64,000 nt of DNA from Actinocrinis sp035653575 (GCF_035653575.1 NZ_DASRBQ010000124.1:55548-119547), one strand, 5' to 3'; positions 25,574 through 33,927 are shown, counted from the first letter of the stretch. Program-made: numbers and translations. The notes: generated by a model not told the origin, from the sequence alone.

Positions 25574-25590
25574 CGAATCACACCGATTCG
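25574..25590. promoter_or_regulatory. Inverted repeat upstream of the EspI-like gene
   Basis: CGAATC-acacc-GATTCG is a perfect 6-bp inverted repeat 67 nt upstream of the EspI-like start. A TACAGT hexamer at about 25621 could be the -10 of a promoter for that gene. An operator role is inferred from position only. Confidence 0.3.
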
Positions 25591-25656
25591 CTACTCATTC
25601 CGTAGCGGGTGGCGGCCTGACTACAGTTGTGCCAACGGTGGATCTGGAGGGTGGCG

Positions 25657-28644
25657 GTGGCGGCAGTGAGCGGCGAGAACGGGTTCGGCGACAGCCCCGA
25701 GGACGAGGACTGGGCCGGACCGGTCTACACGGCGCCGGACTGGTACAAGCAGTCCGGCAGCCCGAACACGCCGGTGCCTCCGCAGCCGCAGCCTGCGCAG
25801 TCTCCCCAGCCGCCGCAGGCTACGCCGCAGCCGCCGCAGTCCCCGCACTCGCAGGCTGCGCCGCACGCCACGACGCAACCCATGCCGCACGGTACCGTGC
25901 AGGGCCAGCCACAGGTAGCACCTCAGTCCGCACCCCCGATGACGCCCCAAGCGCCGCAGCCTGCGCAGTCGGGACCGCCATTCATCCCGTTGCCCGGCCA
26001 GCAGCCGCCCCGTCCGCAAACCGGACCGAATCAGCCTATTTCGTCCCCTCCGGTCCAGGGCCAAGTTCAAAGTCCAGGCCAGGGTCAGGGTCAGGGTCAG
26101 GTCCAAAGCCCGGGCCAAGTCCAGGGTCACGGTCACGGTCAGCAGGGTCCGATCAGCCCACAGCCCTCATCCGGTCCCCCTTTCATCCCGCTCGCTCGGC
26201 CGACTGGTCAGGGGTCGACGCCTCCGCCGCCACCCCCACCGCCGCCGGCTTCGGTCGCGCCGCCCACTTCCGCGACGCATCAGCCACCCCCACCGCCGCC
26301 CGTGCAGACCGCCACGCCGCCTACGCCACCGCCGCCCGTGCAGACCGCCACGCCTCCTCCACGGCCGTCGATCCCGCCGCCCGCGTCTCAGGTCGCGCCG
26401 TCGGCCACACCGCCGCTTTTGGCGCCGCCGCCGATCGGCCGTCCGGTGCTGCCCGAAGCCGCAGGCGCGAACGCTGACACGCCTGGCCCGCATTTCGGCC
26501 AACTCGCCACGCCTCAGGCCCCGCGCCCGAGCTCGGGACCGGCTGCGCCGCCGCCTCCGCCGCCCGCGCCATCCGTCCAGTCGAACGCGGCTCCAATGGC
26601 GCCGCAGGCGACTGCCGGGGCACAGTCGCAGCCGAAGCCGCCCACGCCCTCCCCCGCGCACTCAGCGCCGCCACCACCGCCCCCGGCGTCTTCGATGTCT
26701 TCGGCTGCCCAGTCAGCGCCTCCGACGCCTTCGTCCAGCGCTTCGACGCCGCCGCCGACTCACTCAGCACCGCCACCACCGCCCCCGACGTCTCCGGCTG
26801 TTCACGCTGCGCCACCACCACCTACGGCGTCTCCGGCTGTTAATACCGCGACGCCTCCCGCACCCCCGACAGCTGTTCCGCCCCCGCCCGCGCCGACGCC
26901 TCAGGCACAGCTCGAGCGCTCGGGTAGCTGGAACGTGGCTCCGCCCGCGCCGAACTCGTGGCAGGCGGGTCCCCCTGCGCCGTCCAACGGAGCGTCGCCG
27001 GGAACGCCCGTGCCGCCGCCTCCGCTCGTGCCACCACCAGTGGCTCCGCACCCGTCGCAGGCGCAGCAGCCAGTGCCGCCGCAGCCTCAGCCCGGCCAGC
27101 CGCAACACGGACAATTTCAGGCGCCGCGGCCACAGCCCGGGCAGTCCCAAGTCGGCCAGCCGCAACCACCGCAATCACCACAGTCACCGCAGTCGGCGCA
27201 GTCGGCGCAGCTCCAATCGCCACGCCCTCCAGCGCCCCTACCCCCGGCCCCGGTGACTCCCGCGCCGATCAACGTTCCGCCGTCCACGCAGCTTATTCCG
27301 CGTGTGCCTAACGTCCCGGCGACCACCAACCCGGACACGCCACCCGGGCCACCCAACAACGTGTGGGCACCACCCTCTCAGAACCCTCAGGCTCCCAACG
27401 CCCAAAACCCTGGCGCCCCGGCTGCGCAGCCGATCCAGCCCCCGCAGCCGCCTGCGTCATACCAGCCGCTGCCACCAGGGCAGCACCAGCCACAGCTCCA
27501 ACCGCCGCACAACCCACAGTCGCCACAACAGCAGCACCCGCAGTACCAGCCGCCGCAATACGGCCAGTACCAGCCCCCGACCGGCACGACGGCGCCCACC
27601 GCGTATCAGCCCCCGCACCCGACGCAACCAGGTCAGAACCCGTACGGCCAGCGGCCCGGCGGCTACACCGGTCAGCCGCAAGCCCCTATTCCCGGCGCCG
27701 GGCTCCCCCTCGGGCTCCAGGCCTCGCAGGACCTCACCTCCGACCGTCTCGTGCGCAAGGCCGAGCCGGTCGCCCGCACCGGCTGGCGCAAGACCGTGCG
27801 CTCGGCCACCGGCGGCCTGATCAAGCCAGCCCCCGGCAAGGCGGAAGCACACCGCATGGAACTGCTCGAACGCGTGCGCACTCCGCTACTCGGCTGCCAT
27901 CGCATCGCGGTCATCTCGCTCAAGGGCGGTGTCGGCAAGACCACGACCACCACCGCACTCGGCGCTACGCTCGCCTGGAATCGCGGCGACCGGGTCATCG
28001 CCGTCGACGCCAACCCCGACGCCGGCACCCTTGGCCGCCGAGTGCGCCGGGAGACCGGGGCCACCATCCGCGACATGCTGCAGGCGCTGCCCTCGATCCA
28101 GAGCTACGTGGACATGCGCCGCTACACCTCGCAGGCCCCCAGCCGCCTGGAGATCCTGGCCAACGACGTCGACCCGGCCGTTTCCACCACGTTCAACGAC
28201 GAGGACTACCGCCGCATCATCGGCGCGCTGCAGCGTCAGTACTCGATCATCCTCACCGACTCGGGCACCGGCCTGCTGTACTCCGCGATGCGCGGCGTGC
28301 TGCAGCTGGCCGACCAGCTCATCGTGGTCTCCACCCCTTCGGTGGACGGTGGGAACTCCGCCTCGACGACTCTCGACTGGCTGATCGCGCACGGGTACCA
28401 GGACCTGGTCTCCCGCGCGGTCACCGTGATTTCCGGGGTGCGGCCGTCCGCCAAGGAATTCGACCTGAACCAGCTGATCACCCACTTCGCCGCGCGCTGC
28501 CGCGCCGTGGTGCCGATCCCGTTCGACCCGCACCTGGGCACCGGTGCCGAGATAGACCTGGAGATGCTGCGCCCGGCCACCGCGGACGCGTACCTGGAAC
28601 TGGCCGCGAACGTCGCGCAGGGATTCGGGGAGCGCACCCGGTAG
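25657..28644 (+). CDS. EspI-like ESX-associated MinD/ParA ATPase with a long proline-rich arm
   Basis: A 995-residue protein starting from the GTG placed 6 nt after GGAGG; nearby GTGs at 25651 and 25666 are alternatives. Residues 1-35 are acidic (DSPEDEDWAGPVYTAPDWYKQ). Residues about 40-690 are low-complexity Pro/Gln/Ala, with polyproline runs and QGQGQG/HGHG stretches. Residues about 740-995 form a SIMIBI ATPase, with the deviant Walker A KGGVGKTTTTTALG near 755, then VIAVDANPDAGTLGRRV, then a Walker B-like SIILTDSGTGLL. The layout matches EspI of ESX-1 and EspI-like proteins of other actinobacterial ESX loci. EspI proteins are thought to tune ESX secretion, for instance with cellular ATP state. 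An 18-bp minisatellite follows the stop codon. Confidence 0.88.
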   Translation: MAAVSGENGFGDSPEDEDWAGPVYTAPDWYKQSGSPNTPVPPQPQPAQSPQPPQATPQPPQSPHSQAAPHATTQPMPHGTVQGQPQVAPQSAPPMTPQAPQPAQSGPPFIPLPGQQPPRPQTGPNQPISSPPVQGQVQSPGQGQGQGQVQSPGQVQGHGHGQQGPISPQPSSGPPFIPLARPTGQGSTPPPPPPPPPASVAPPTSATHQPPPPPPVQTATPPTPPPPVQTATPPPRPSIPPPASQVAPSATPPLLAPPPIGRPVLPEAAGANADTPGPHFGQLATPQAPRPSSGPAAPPPPPPAPSVQSNAAPMAPQATAGAQSQPKPPTPSPAHSAPPPPPPASSMSSAAQSAPPTPSSSASTPPPTHSAPPPPPPTSPAVHAAPPPPTASPAVNTATPPAPPTAVPPPPAPTPQAQLERSGSWNVAPPAPNSWQAGPPAPSNGASPGTPVPPPPLVPPPVAPHPSQAQQPVPPQPQPGQPQHGQFQAPRPQPGQSQVGQPQPPQSPQSPQSAQSAQLQSPRPPAPLPPAPVTPAPINVPPSTQLIPRVPNVPATTNPDTPPGPPNNVWAPPSQNPQAPNAQNPGAPAAQPIQPPQPPASYQPLPPGQHQPQLQPPHNPQSPQQQHPQYQPPQYGQYQPPTGTTAPTAYQPPHPTQPGQNPYGQRPGGYTGQPQAPIPGAGLPLGLQASQDLTSDRLVRKAEPVARTGWRKTVRSATGGLIKPAPGKAEAHRMELLERVRTPLLGCHRIAVISLKGGVGKTTTTTALGATLAWNRGDRVIAVDANPDAGTLGRRVRRETGATIRDMLQALPSIQSYVDMRRYTSQAPSRLEILANDVDPAVSTTFNDEDYRRIIGALQRQYSIILTDSGTGLLYSAMRGVLQLADQLIVVSTPSVDGGNSASTTLDWLIAHGYQDLVSRAVTVISGVRPSAKEFDLNQLITHFAARCRAVVPIPFDPHLGTGAEIDLEMLRPATADAYLELAANVAQGFGERTR
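26071..26152 (+). repeat. Short tandem repeats inside the EspI-like gene
   Basis: GGTCAG/GGTCAC hexamers and near copies encode the Gln-Gly and His-Gly dipeptide runs. Such in-frame hexamer arrays can change length by slippage without a frameshift. Larger CCGCCG-rich runs encode the polyproline tracts further downstream. Confidence 0.5.
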
Positions 28645-28648
28645 CCTG

Positions 28649-28756
28649 CCGGATCCGCCGTATCCACCGGATCAGCCGTAGCCACCGGATCCGCCGTATC
28701 CACCGCACCCACCGCACCCACCACACGCGCCGTACCCACCGGATCCGCCGCACCCG
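28649..28756 (+). repeat. 18-bp minisatellite, six units
   Basis: Six consecutive 18-nt units follow the pattern CCGGATCCGCCGTATCCA, with substitutions, and start 4 nt after the EspI-like stop codon. Units 1 and 3 are identical. Read in the frame of the downstream M20 peptidase they encode Pro-Asp-Pro-Pro-Tyr-Pro and variants, with one TAG at 28679-28681. They look like former coding repeats. Confidence 0.8.
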
Positions 28757-28791
28757 CCGCAATGGGTTCGGCGTGAGGTGATCGGCTTGGG

Positions 28792-28805
28792 TACGGTGGT
28801 GGCCA
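28792..28805 (+). promoter_or_regulatory. Predicted leaderless start of the M20 peptidase gene
   Basis: TACGGT at 28792-28797 lies 7 nt before the ATG at 28805, and no Shine-Dalgarno sequence is present. TTCGGC at 28767-28772 is a weak -35 candidate with a 19-nt spacer. Confidence 0.35.
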
Positions 28806-30127
28806 TGGACATGCACCCCGACGAAGCGTCCTATGGCGAGGTGGTCGGCCTGCTGACCGACCTGATCCGGATCGACACGTCGAATCCGGTCGAGCCTGAG
28901 CGGCCCGCCGCCGAGTACGTCGCCGAACGGCTCGCCGAGGCGGGGTTCGAGCCGCGGATCTTCGAGTCCGAGCCCGGACGCGCATCGGTCGTCGCGCGCT
29001 TCGAGGGCAGCGATCCCTCCGCGGACGCGCTGCTGCTGCACGGGCACCTCGACGTCGTGCCGGCCGACGCCGCCGACTGGTCGGTGCCGCCCTTCGCCGG
29101 CGAGGTGCGCGACGGCCTGGTCTGGGGCCGCGGGGCCGTGGACATGAAGAACATGGACGCGATGACGCTCGCCGTCGTGCGGCGCATGGTGCGCGAGGGC
29201 CGCCGGCCGCGCCGCGACGTGGTGCTCGCCTTCCTCGCCGACGAGGAGGCCGGCGGCAATCAGGGGGCGAAGTTCCTGGCCGCGAAGCACCCGGAGCTGT
29301 TCGACGGCTGCACCGAGGCGATCAGCGAGGTCGGCGGCTACTCCTACGAGGTCTCCCCCGACCTGCGCCTGTACCTGATCGAGACCGCGCAGAAGGGCCT
29401 GTCCTGGATGCGGCTCACCGCGCGCGGCCGCGCCGGGCACGGCTCGATGCTCAACGATGAGAACGCGATCACCACGATCGCCGCGGCCGTCGCCCGCATC
29501 GGCGAGCACCGCTTCCCCACCACGCTGATCCCGACCGTCCGCGACTTCCTGACCGAGGTCTGCGACGCCCTGGGCGTCCCGTTCGATCCCGCCGACCCCG
29601 AGGCCGCGGTCGAGCGGCTCGGCCCGCTGGCCCGCTTCGTCGGCGCGACCCTGCGCCACACCGCGAATCCGACCATGCTCGAAGGCGGATACAAGAGCAA
29701 CGTCATCCCCGAGCGCGCCTCGGCCGTGATCGACGGGCGCTTCCTGCCCGGCGGCGAGGAGGAGTTCCTGGCCGCGATCGACGAGCTGGCCGGGCCCGGC
29801 GTGACCCGCGAGGCGATCCACCACGACCGTTCCGTCGAGGCACCCTTCGGCGCTCCGATCGTCGACGCGATGCTCGAAGCGCTGCGCGCCGAGGACCCGG
29901 CCGCGCGCACCGTGCCCTACTGCCTGTCGGCCGGCACCGACAACAAGACCTTCGCGTCGCTGGACCGCTCCGGGAAGGGCGGGATGCGCGGCTACGGCTT
30001 CGTCCCGCTGCGGCTGACCCCTGACCTCGACTTCGCCGCGATGTTCCACGGCGTGGACGAGCGGGTGCCGATCTCAGCCCTCGACTTCGGCTGCCGGGTG
30101 CTCGACCGCTTCCTCGCGATCGCCTGA
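28805..30127 (+). CDS. M20 family metallopeptidase/amidohydrolase
   Basis: A cytosolic 440-residue di-zinc hydrolase of the ArgE/DapE/carboxypeptidase G2 group. Metal ligands and catalytic residues are visible: HGHLDVVP (His81, Asp83), GRGAVDMKNMDA (bridging Asp113) and LADEEAGG (Glu147 general base, Glu148). The dimerisation domain begins near KGLSWMRLTARGRAGHGSM, and the C-terminal metal His lies in the last 40 residues (AAMFHGVDERV). Although dapA and dapB are in the window, the sequence lacks specific DapE signatures, and ORFs of this type are common next to ribF or ESX loci in Streptomyces. The substrate is unknown. The ATG is preceded by a -10-like hexamer rather than a Shine-Dalgarno site. 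It converges on ribF. Confidence 0.93.
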   Translation: MDMHPDEASYGEVVGLLTDLIRIDTSNPVEPERPAAEYVAERLAEAGFEPRIFESEPGRASVVARFEGSDPSADALLLHGHLDVVPADAADWSVPPFAGEVRDGLVWGRGAVDMKNMDAMTLAVVRRMVREGRRPRRDVVLAFLADEEAGGNQGAKFLAAKHPELFDGCTEAISEVGGYSYEVSPDLRLYLIETAQKGLSWMRLTARGRAGHGSMLNDENAITTIAAAVARIGEHRFPTTLIPTVRDFLTEVCDALGVPFDPADPEAAVERLGPLARFVGATLRHTANPTMLEGGYKSNVIPERASAVIDGRFLPGGEEEFLAAIDELAGPGVTREAIHHDRSVEAPFGAPIVDAMLEALRAEDPAARTVPYCLSAGTDNKTFASLDRSGKGGMRGYGFVPLRLTPDLDFAAMFHGVDERVPISALDFGCRVLDRFLAIA

Positions 30128-30138
30128 CAGCTGTCGGC

Positions 30139-31110
30139 TCAGGACCGCGTCGCGGCGGCCAGCAACTGCTGCGCCTCCTCGACGTCCGTGTTCATCCGCT
30201 TGATGAGCTCTTCCATCGAGTCGAACCGCTCCTGGCCGCGCAGCCGGGCCAGGAAGTCGACGGCGACGTACTTGTCGTACAGCTCCAGATCCGTGCGGCC
30301 GATCGCGTAGGCCTCCACGGTGCGCTCGGTTCCGTCAAAGGTCGGATTCGTGCCGACCGAGATCGCGGCGGGCAGCGGGTCCCCGTCCACGACCAGCCAG
30401 CCCGCGTACACCCCGTCGGCCGGGATCGCGGTGTGCGGCGGAGTGTCCACGTTCGCGGTCGGGAAGCCCATCTCGCGGCCGCGCTGCGCCCCGCGCACGA
30501 CCGTTCCCTCGACCCGGTGCGGCCGCCCGAGCCGCCGCGCGGCGGTCTCCACGTCCCCGGCCAGCACCATCCGGCGCACGTCGGTAGAGGAGAAGCGCGG
30601 CTCGGTGCCCGCCTCCCCGTTCTCGTCGGGCGCGGCCAGCGAAAGCCCTTCGGCGCTGAAGCCGTAGCGCTCGCCCAGCTCGGCCAGGGTTTCCACGGTT
30701 CCGGCCGCGCGGTGTCCGAAGCGGAAGTTCTGGCCGACCACCACGGCGATCACGTGCAGCCGATCGACCAGCACCTGCTGGACGAACTCCTCCGGCGTCA
30801 GCTTCGAAAGTTCCAGGGTGAACGGGAGCACCAGCACCGCGTCCACGCCGAGAGCCTGCATCAAATCCATCCGGTGCGCCGGGGTTGAGAGCAGCGGCGG
30901 ATGGGTACCGGGGCGTACGACCTCGCTCGGATGCGGATCGAAGGTCAGCGCGACGGCCGCGGCCCCGCGCTGCCTGGCAAGTTCGACCGCGCGGCGCACA
31001 ACCCGCTGATGGCCCTTGTGGACACCGTCGAAGAAGCCGACGGTGACGACGCAGCCGCCGGGCACGCCCCAGCCGGGGGGCACCTCGGACAAGCCGTGCC
31101 AGCGCTCCAT
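30139..31110 (-). CDS. ribF: Bifunctional riboflavin kinase / FMN adenylyltransferase
   Basis: It converts riboflavin to FMN and then FAD in the cytosol. The 323 residues consist of an N-terminal nucleotidyltransferase domain, with GFFDGVHKGHQ at 25-35 (HxGH-like) and ALTFDPHPSEVV, and a C-terminal RFK domain. The RFK domain has GREMGFPTANV (kinase motif), GVYAGWLV and the YDKYVAVDFLARLRGQERFDS end. The normal start is ATG at 31110. In most actinobacteria ribF follows truB; here a plus-strand membrane protein gene lies between them, so ribF must use its own promoter. No FMN riboswitch is apparent upstream. Confidence 0.96.
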   Translation of the reverse strand: MERWHGLSEVPPGWGVPGGCVVTVGFFDGVHKGHQRVVRRAVELARQRGAAAVALTFDPHPSEVVRPGTHPPLLSTPAHRMDLMQALGVDAVLVLPFTLELSKLTPEEFVQQVLVDRLHVIAVVVGQNFRFGHRAAGTVETLAELGERYGFSAEGLSLAAPDENGEAGTEPRFSSTDVRRMVLAGDVETAARRLGRPHRVEGTVVRGAQRGREMGFPTANVDTPPHTAIPADGVYAGWLVVDGDPLPAAISVGTNPTFDGTERTVEAYAIGRTDLELYDKYVAVDFLARLRGQERFDSMEELIKRMNTDVEEAQQLLAAATRS

Positions 31111-31261
31111 GGACCGTCACTCCTCCAGTTCGAACCCGTCGCTGTCCAACCTTGCCAGATCGCCGTGAGCGATCCGCACCGGCCGCCCCTGTCGCCCGTC
31201 GGACCGGGCGTTTACGATGTTCGACCGCACGCACTGTAAACAGGAGGGGAACCCCGTCGTC

Positions 31262-31948
31262 ATGGCCTACCCGCAGCCGGGACCGCCCCCGGCTTATCCC
31301 CAGTATCCCGGTCAGACCGGGATGCCTGCCAAACCGCCCATCCCGCGGACCGTGCAGAACGCCTTCTACCTCATGCTGGCCGGCGCCGGGCTGACGCTGA
31401 TCTCGGCGATCATCGGGCTCACCCAGACCTCCACGATCCGGGACACAATCCGTAACCAGCACCCGGACTACTCCAGCGCCAAAGTGGACACCGCGGTGCA
31501 CGCCGGCGTCGCCTTCGCCGCGGTGTTCGGCTTGATCGAGGTCGGGCTGTGGGTCTGGATGGCGTTCGCGAACCGCAACGGACGCAACTGGGCGCGCATC
31601 ACCTCCACGGTGTTCTTCGGCATCAGCTGCTTGAGCGTCATCGGCCTGCTCGCGGCCTCGGCCGGCGGCTCCGGGCCGTTCTCGGCGCAGAAGGCCTCCG
31701 GGATCGGCGTCGCCCTCGGCATCATCACCTGGCTCGTCGGGCTGGCCACGATCATCCTGCTGTGGAACAAGCAGTCGGGTCCGTACTTCAAGCCGCCGCA
31801 GTTCGGCGTGCCTGGCGCGCCGTATCCGTACCCGTATCAGTACGGGATGCCCGGCCAGCAGCCCACACCGCCCGCCCCCGGACAACCGGGCGGCCCGCAG
31901 GTGCCGCAGGATCCGCCCACCGACCCGTGGTCGAACCCGTCGCAGTAG
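31262..31948 (+). CDS. Unknown four-helix membrane protein with Pro/Tyr-rich ends
   Basis: A 228-residue protein, not recognised by name. Residues 1-35 are Pro/Gly/Tyr-rich (PQPGPPPAYPQYPGQTG). About four hydrophobic segments follow: FYLMLAGAGLTLISAIIGL, VAFAAVFGLIEVGLWVWMAF, ITSTVFFGISCLSVIGLLAA and GIGVALGIITWLVGLATIILL. The C-terminus is again Pro/Gln/Gly/Tyr-rich. This layout is very common in actinobacterial small membrane proteins. AGGAGGGG lies 12 nt before the ATG. The gene breaks the usual truB-ribF adjacency and faces truB convergently. Confidence 0.75.
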   Translation: MAYPQPGPPPAYPQYPGQTGMPAKPPIPRTVQNAFYLMLAGAGLTLISAIIGLTQTSTIRDTIRNQHPDYSSAKVDTAVHAGVAFAAVFGLIEVGLWVWMAFANRNGRNWARITSTVFFGISCLSVIGLLAASAGGSGPFSAQKASGIGVALGIITWLVGLATIILLWNKQSGPYFKPPQFGVPGAPYPYPYQYGMPGQQPTPPAPGQPGGPQVPQDPPTDPWSNPSQ

Positions 31949-31967
31949 CCGAAAGCAGTAGCCGAAA

Positions 31968-31985
31968 GTCTTCTTAAACGAAGAC
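31968..31985. terminator. Short hairpin between the membrane protein gene and truB
   Basis: GTCTTC and GAAGAC flank a TTAAAC loop and overlap the truB stop codon. The stem is only 6 bp, so it is at best a weak bidirectional terminator. Confidence 0.3.
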
Positions 31986-32900
31986 CGCAATCGGCTTGGC
32001 CCGCTCGCCGCGTTCCTCGACCAGCGCGAGGAACGCGCCGTCCGGGCCGAAGACCGCGATCGGCCCCTCGCCCAGGCCGGGCGAGGGCAGGAAGCCGCCG
32101 TGCGCGATCGTCTTCGCCTGCTCGCCGTCCACGTCGTAGCGGGGGAAGGCGACCGCCGCAGCGGCCGCCAGAGACAGCACGGGTAGCGCCTCGGCCTGCG
32201 CTGCCACCGCGGCCAGTTCGTCGAGCGTATGGGCCTGTGCGAGCCCGTACGGGCCCACCTGGGTGCGTCGCAGGGCCGTCAGATGCCCGCCGACGCCGAG
32301 AGACGCGCCGAGATCCCGGGCCAGCGCCCGGATATAGGTCCCGCTGGAGCAGGCGACCGTGACATCGAGGTCGACGACACCCAGCCCCTCGGCCGCTTCG
32401 ACGCGCCGGATCTGACGGACCGTGAACTCATACACGGTCACCGGCCGTGCGGCGAGCTTCACCTCGTCGCCCGACCGCACCCGCGCGTACGACCGCACAC
32501 CGTTGACCTTGATCGCCGACACCGACGAAGGCACCTGCATGATCTCGCCGGTGAGCGGGCTCACCGCGGCGAGCACGTCGGCGTCCGCCAGATGCCCGGT
32601 CGGGGCCGCCGCGGTCACCTCGCCCTCCGCGTCGTCCGTCACGGTCGTCTGGCCGAGCCGGATCGTCGCTTCGTACACCTTGCGGGTCAGGGCGAGGTGC
32701 CCGAGCAGCCGGGTCGCCTTCTCTATGCCGAGCACGAGCACGCCGGTGGCCATGGGGTCGAGCGTCCCGGCGTGCCCGACGCGGCGGGTTCCGGCCAGTC
32801 GGCGCATCCGCCCGACCACGTCGTGCGAGGTCCAGCCGGCCGGCTTGTCGACGACGACCAGGCCGTCCGGCGGCGCTGGGCGCGCTGCGTCACGCGTCAA
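31974..32900 (-). CDS. truB: tRNA pseudouridine(55) synthase TruB
   Basis: It isomerises U55 in the T-loop of tRNAs. The 308 residues carry the family motif GHAGTLDPMATGVL (42-55) with catalytic Asp48. They also have the RKVYEATIRLG and CSSGTYIRALARDLG segments, and a C-terminal PUA-like tail ending FLALVEERGERAKPIAVFV. The start is TTG at 32900, chosen because GGAG lies 7-9 nt upstream and it yields a natural N-terminus (MTRDAARPAPPDGLVVVDKP). It is the last gene of the rimP-to-truB translation operon. Confidence 0.96.
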   Translation of the reverse strand: MTRDAARPAPPDGLVVVDKPAGWTSHDVVGRMRRLAGTRRVGHAGTLDPMATGVLVLGIEKATRLLGHLALTRKVYEATIRLGQTTVTDDAEGEVTAAAPTGHLADADVLAAVSPLTGEIMQVPSSVSAIKVNGVRSYARVRSGDEVKLAARPVTVYEFTVRQIRRVEAAEGLGVVDLDVTVACSSGTYIRALARDLGASLGVGGHLTALRRTQVGPYGLAQAHTLDELAAVAAQAEALPVLSLAAAAAVAFPRYDVDGEQAKTIAHGGFLPSPGLGEGPIAVFGPDGAFLALVEERGERAKPIAVFV

Positions 32901-32948
32901 AGTGTGCTCCGCCCCTACTGCTCATCCGCCCTGCTCACCCGGCGCGAT

Positions 32949-33410
32949 TCACTCGTCCCCGGCGTCTTCCTCGTCCTCGTCCTCGGCGGCACGCGGCGCG
33001 CGGTACGGATCGGCGTCGCCGGCGTACTTTGCCTCCTTGGCCACCTCATGCACCTTGGCGTCGGCGGCGGCCGCGCGCGCCAGCAGCTCGTCGATCTGCT
33101 TGGCGCCTTCCGGAATGGCGTCGGCGACGAAGGCCAGGGTCGGGGTGAACTTCACCCCGGTCTGCCGGCCGACCTCGCTGCGCAGGATCCCCTTGGCCGA
33201 CTCCAGCGCCGCCGCGGACTCCGAGCGCTCCGTCTCGTCCCCGAAGACCGTGTAGAAGACGGTCGCCTCGCGCAGGTCCCCGGTGATCCGGGCGTCGGTG
33301 ATGGTGACGAAGCCGAGCCTCGGGTCCTTGATCCGGGTCTTGAGCGTCTCGGCCACCACCACCTTGATCCGGTCGGCCAGCTTGGCCGCGCGCGCGGTGT
33401 TGTTCGCCAT
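32949..33410 (-). CDS. rbfA: 30S ribosome-binding factor RbfA
   Basis: It assists maturation of the 16S rRNA 5' end and 30S subunit assembly. The 153 residues form the KH-like RbfA fold: ARAAKLADRIKVVVAETL, then KDPRLGFVTITDARITGDLREATVFYTV, then GILRSEVGRQTGVKFTPTLAF. They end in an acidic tail (EDEDEEDAGDE). The length is slightly above average because of the tail, as in other actinobacteria. It lies between the DUF503 gene and truB, the usual order. Confidence 0.96.
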   Translation of the reverse strand: MANNTARAAKLADRIKVVVAETLKTRIKDPRLGFVTITDARITGDLREATVFYTVFGDETERSESAAALESAKGILRSEVGRQTGVKFTPTLAFVADAIPEGAKQIDELLARAAAADAKVHEVAKEAKYAGDADPYRAPRAAEDEDEEDAGDE

Positions 33411-33481
33411 CTTCCCGCTCCTGTCCTCTGCGCCGGTCCGGCGGTGTCTCGTCCACCCCGCCGGTCTGGTGGTTGCGTGCG

Positions 33482-33787
33482 TCAGTCGTCTTCATCGCTG
33501 CGGACGCGGCGGCGCACGGACAGCAGCTCGAACTCGGGCCGCCAGGCCACCGCGCCCTCACAGTCATCCAACAGCTCCACCACCCGTTGATGCGAGCCCG
33601 CCACGACGGCGACGCCCAAAATGGCCCGGCGGTGCAGGTCCTGGGCGCCGACCTCGGCGGCCGCGACGGCGGGGCGGCGGCTCAGCTCGGCCAGCACCGG
33701 CCGGATCAACCCGCGTTTCTCCTTGAGCGAGTGAACGTCGCCGAGCAGCAGGTCGAGGGTCAGGGTTCCGGTGAACACCAGTGACAT
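33482..33787 (-). CDS. DUF503 (YlxP-like) protein
   Basis: A 101-residue protein of the YlxP/DUF503 family that almost always lies between infB and rbfA. The recognisable core is GTLTLDLLLGDVHSLKEKRGLIRPVLAELSRRP and the AILGVAVVAGSHQRVVELLDDCE segment. The biochemical role is not established. Its position suggests a part in ribosome assembly or RNA binding. The start is ATG at 33787. A very strong hairpin and a second palindrome lie between it and infB. Confidence 0.9.
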   Translation of the reverse strand: MSLVFTGTLTLDLLLGDVHSLKEKRGLIRPVLAELSRRPAVAAAEVGAQDLHRRAILGVAVVAGSHQRVVELLDDCEGAVAWRPEFELLSVRRRVRSDEDD

Positions 33788-33843
33788 CAGGGCCAGCCCG
33801 GCCCAGGGGAGGTGAGGTTGTGTCAGAACGATGAAACGGCTGG

Positions 33844-33859
33844 CCGATCAACTGATCGG
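33844..33859. other. Palindrome CCGATCA-AC-TGATCGG
   Basis: A perfect 7-2-7 inverted repeat 57 nt upstream of the DUF503 start codon. A CGATCAAC direct repeat covers it and its right flank (33845 and 33862). It could be a regulator site for a promoter internal to the operon. Confidence 0.35.
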
Positions 33860-33873
33860 TCGATCAACCGAGC

Positions 33874-33927
33874 GGTGCCCGGGATCGCGCCGCACTGTGC
33901 ATTCAGTGCGGCGCGATCCCGGGCACC
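33874..33927 (-). terminator. Perfect 24-bp hairpin after infB
   Basis: Arms 33874-33897 and 33904-33927 are exact reverse complements, with a 6-nt loop (TGCATT). The hairpin starts 9 nt after the infB stop codon. It should stop or strongly attenuate transcription into DUF503-rbfA-truB, or protect the infB mRNA 3' end. Confidence 0.8.

Noticed and set aside
25571..25590. GTTCGAATC, T-loop-like motif
   Set aside because: The flanking bases do not form an acceptor, D or anticodon arm; it is better described as an inverted repeat. The similar GTTCGAACCC at about 31129 also lacks tRNA structure.
28649..28756. CRISPR array
   Set aside because: The 18-bp units are directly adjacent without spacers, so this is a minisatellite.
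31111..31261. FMN riboswitch before ribF
   Set aside because: The region upstream of ribF lacks the conserved RFN-element stems and loops, and is short because of the divergent membrane protein gene.
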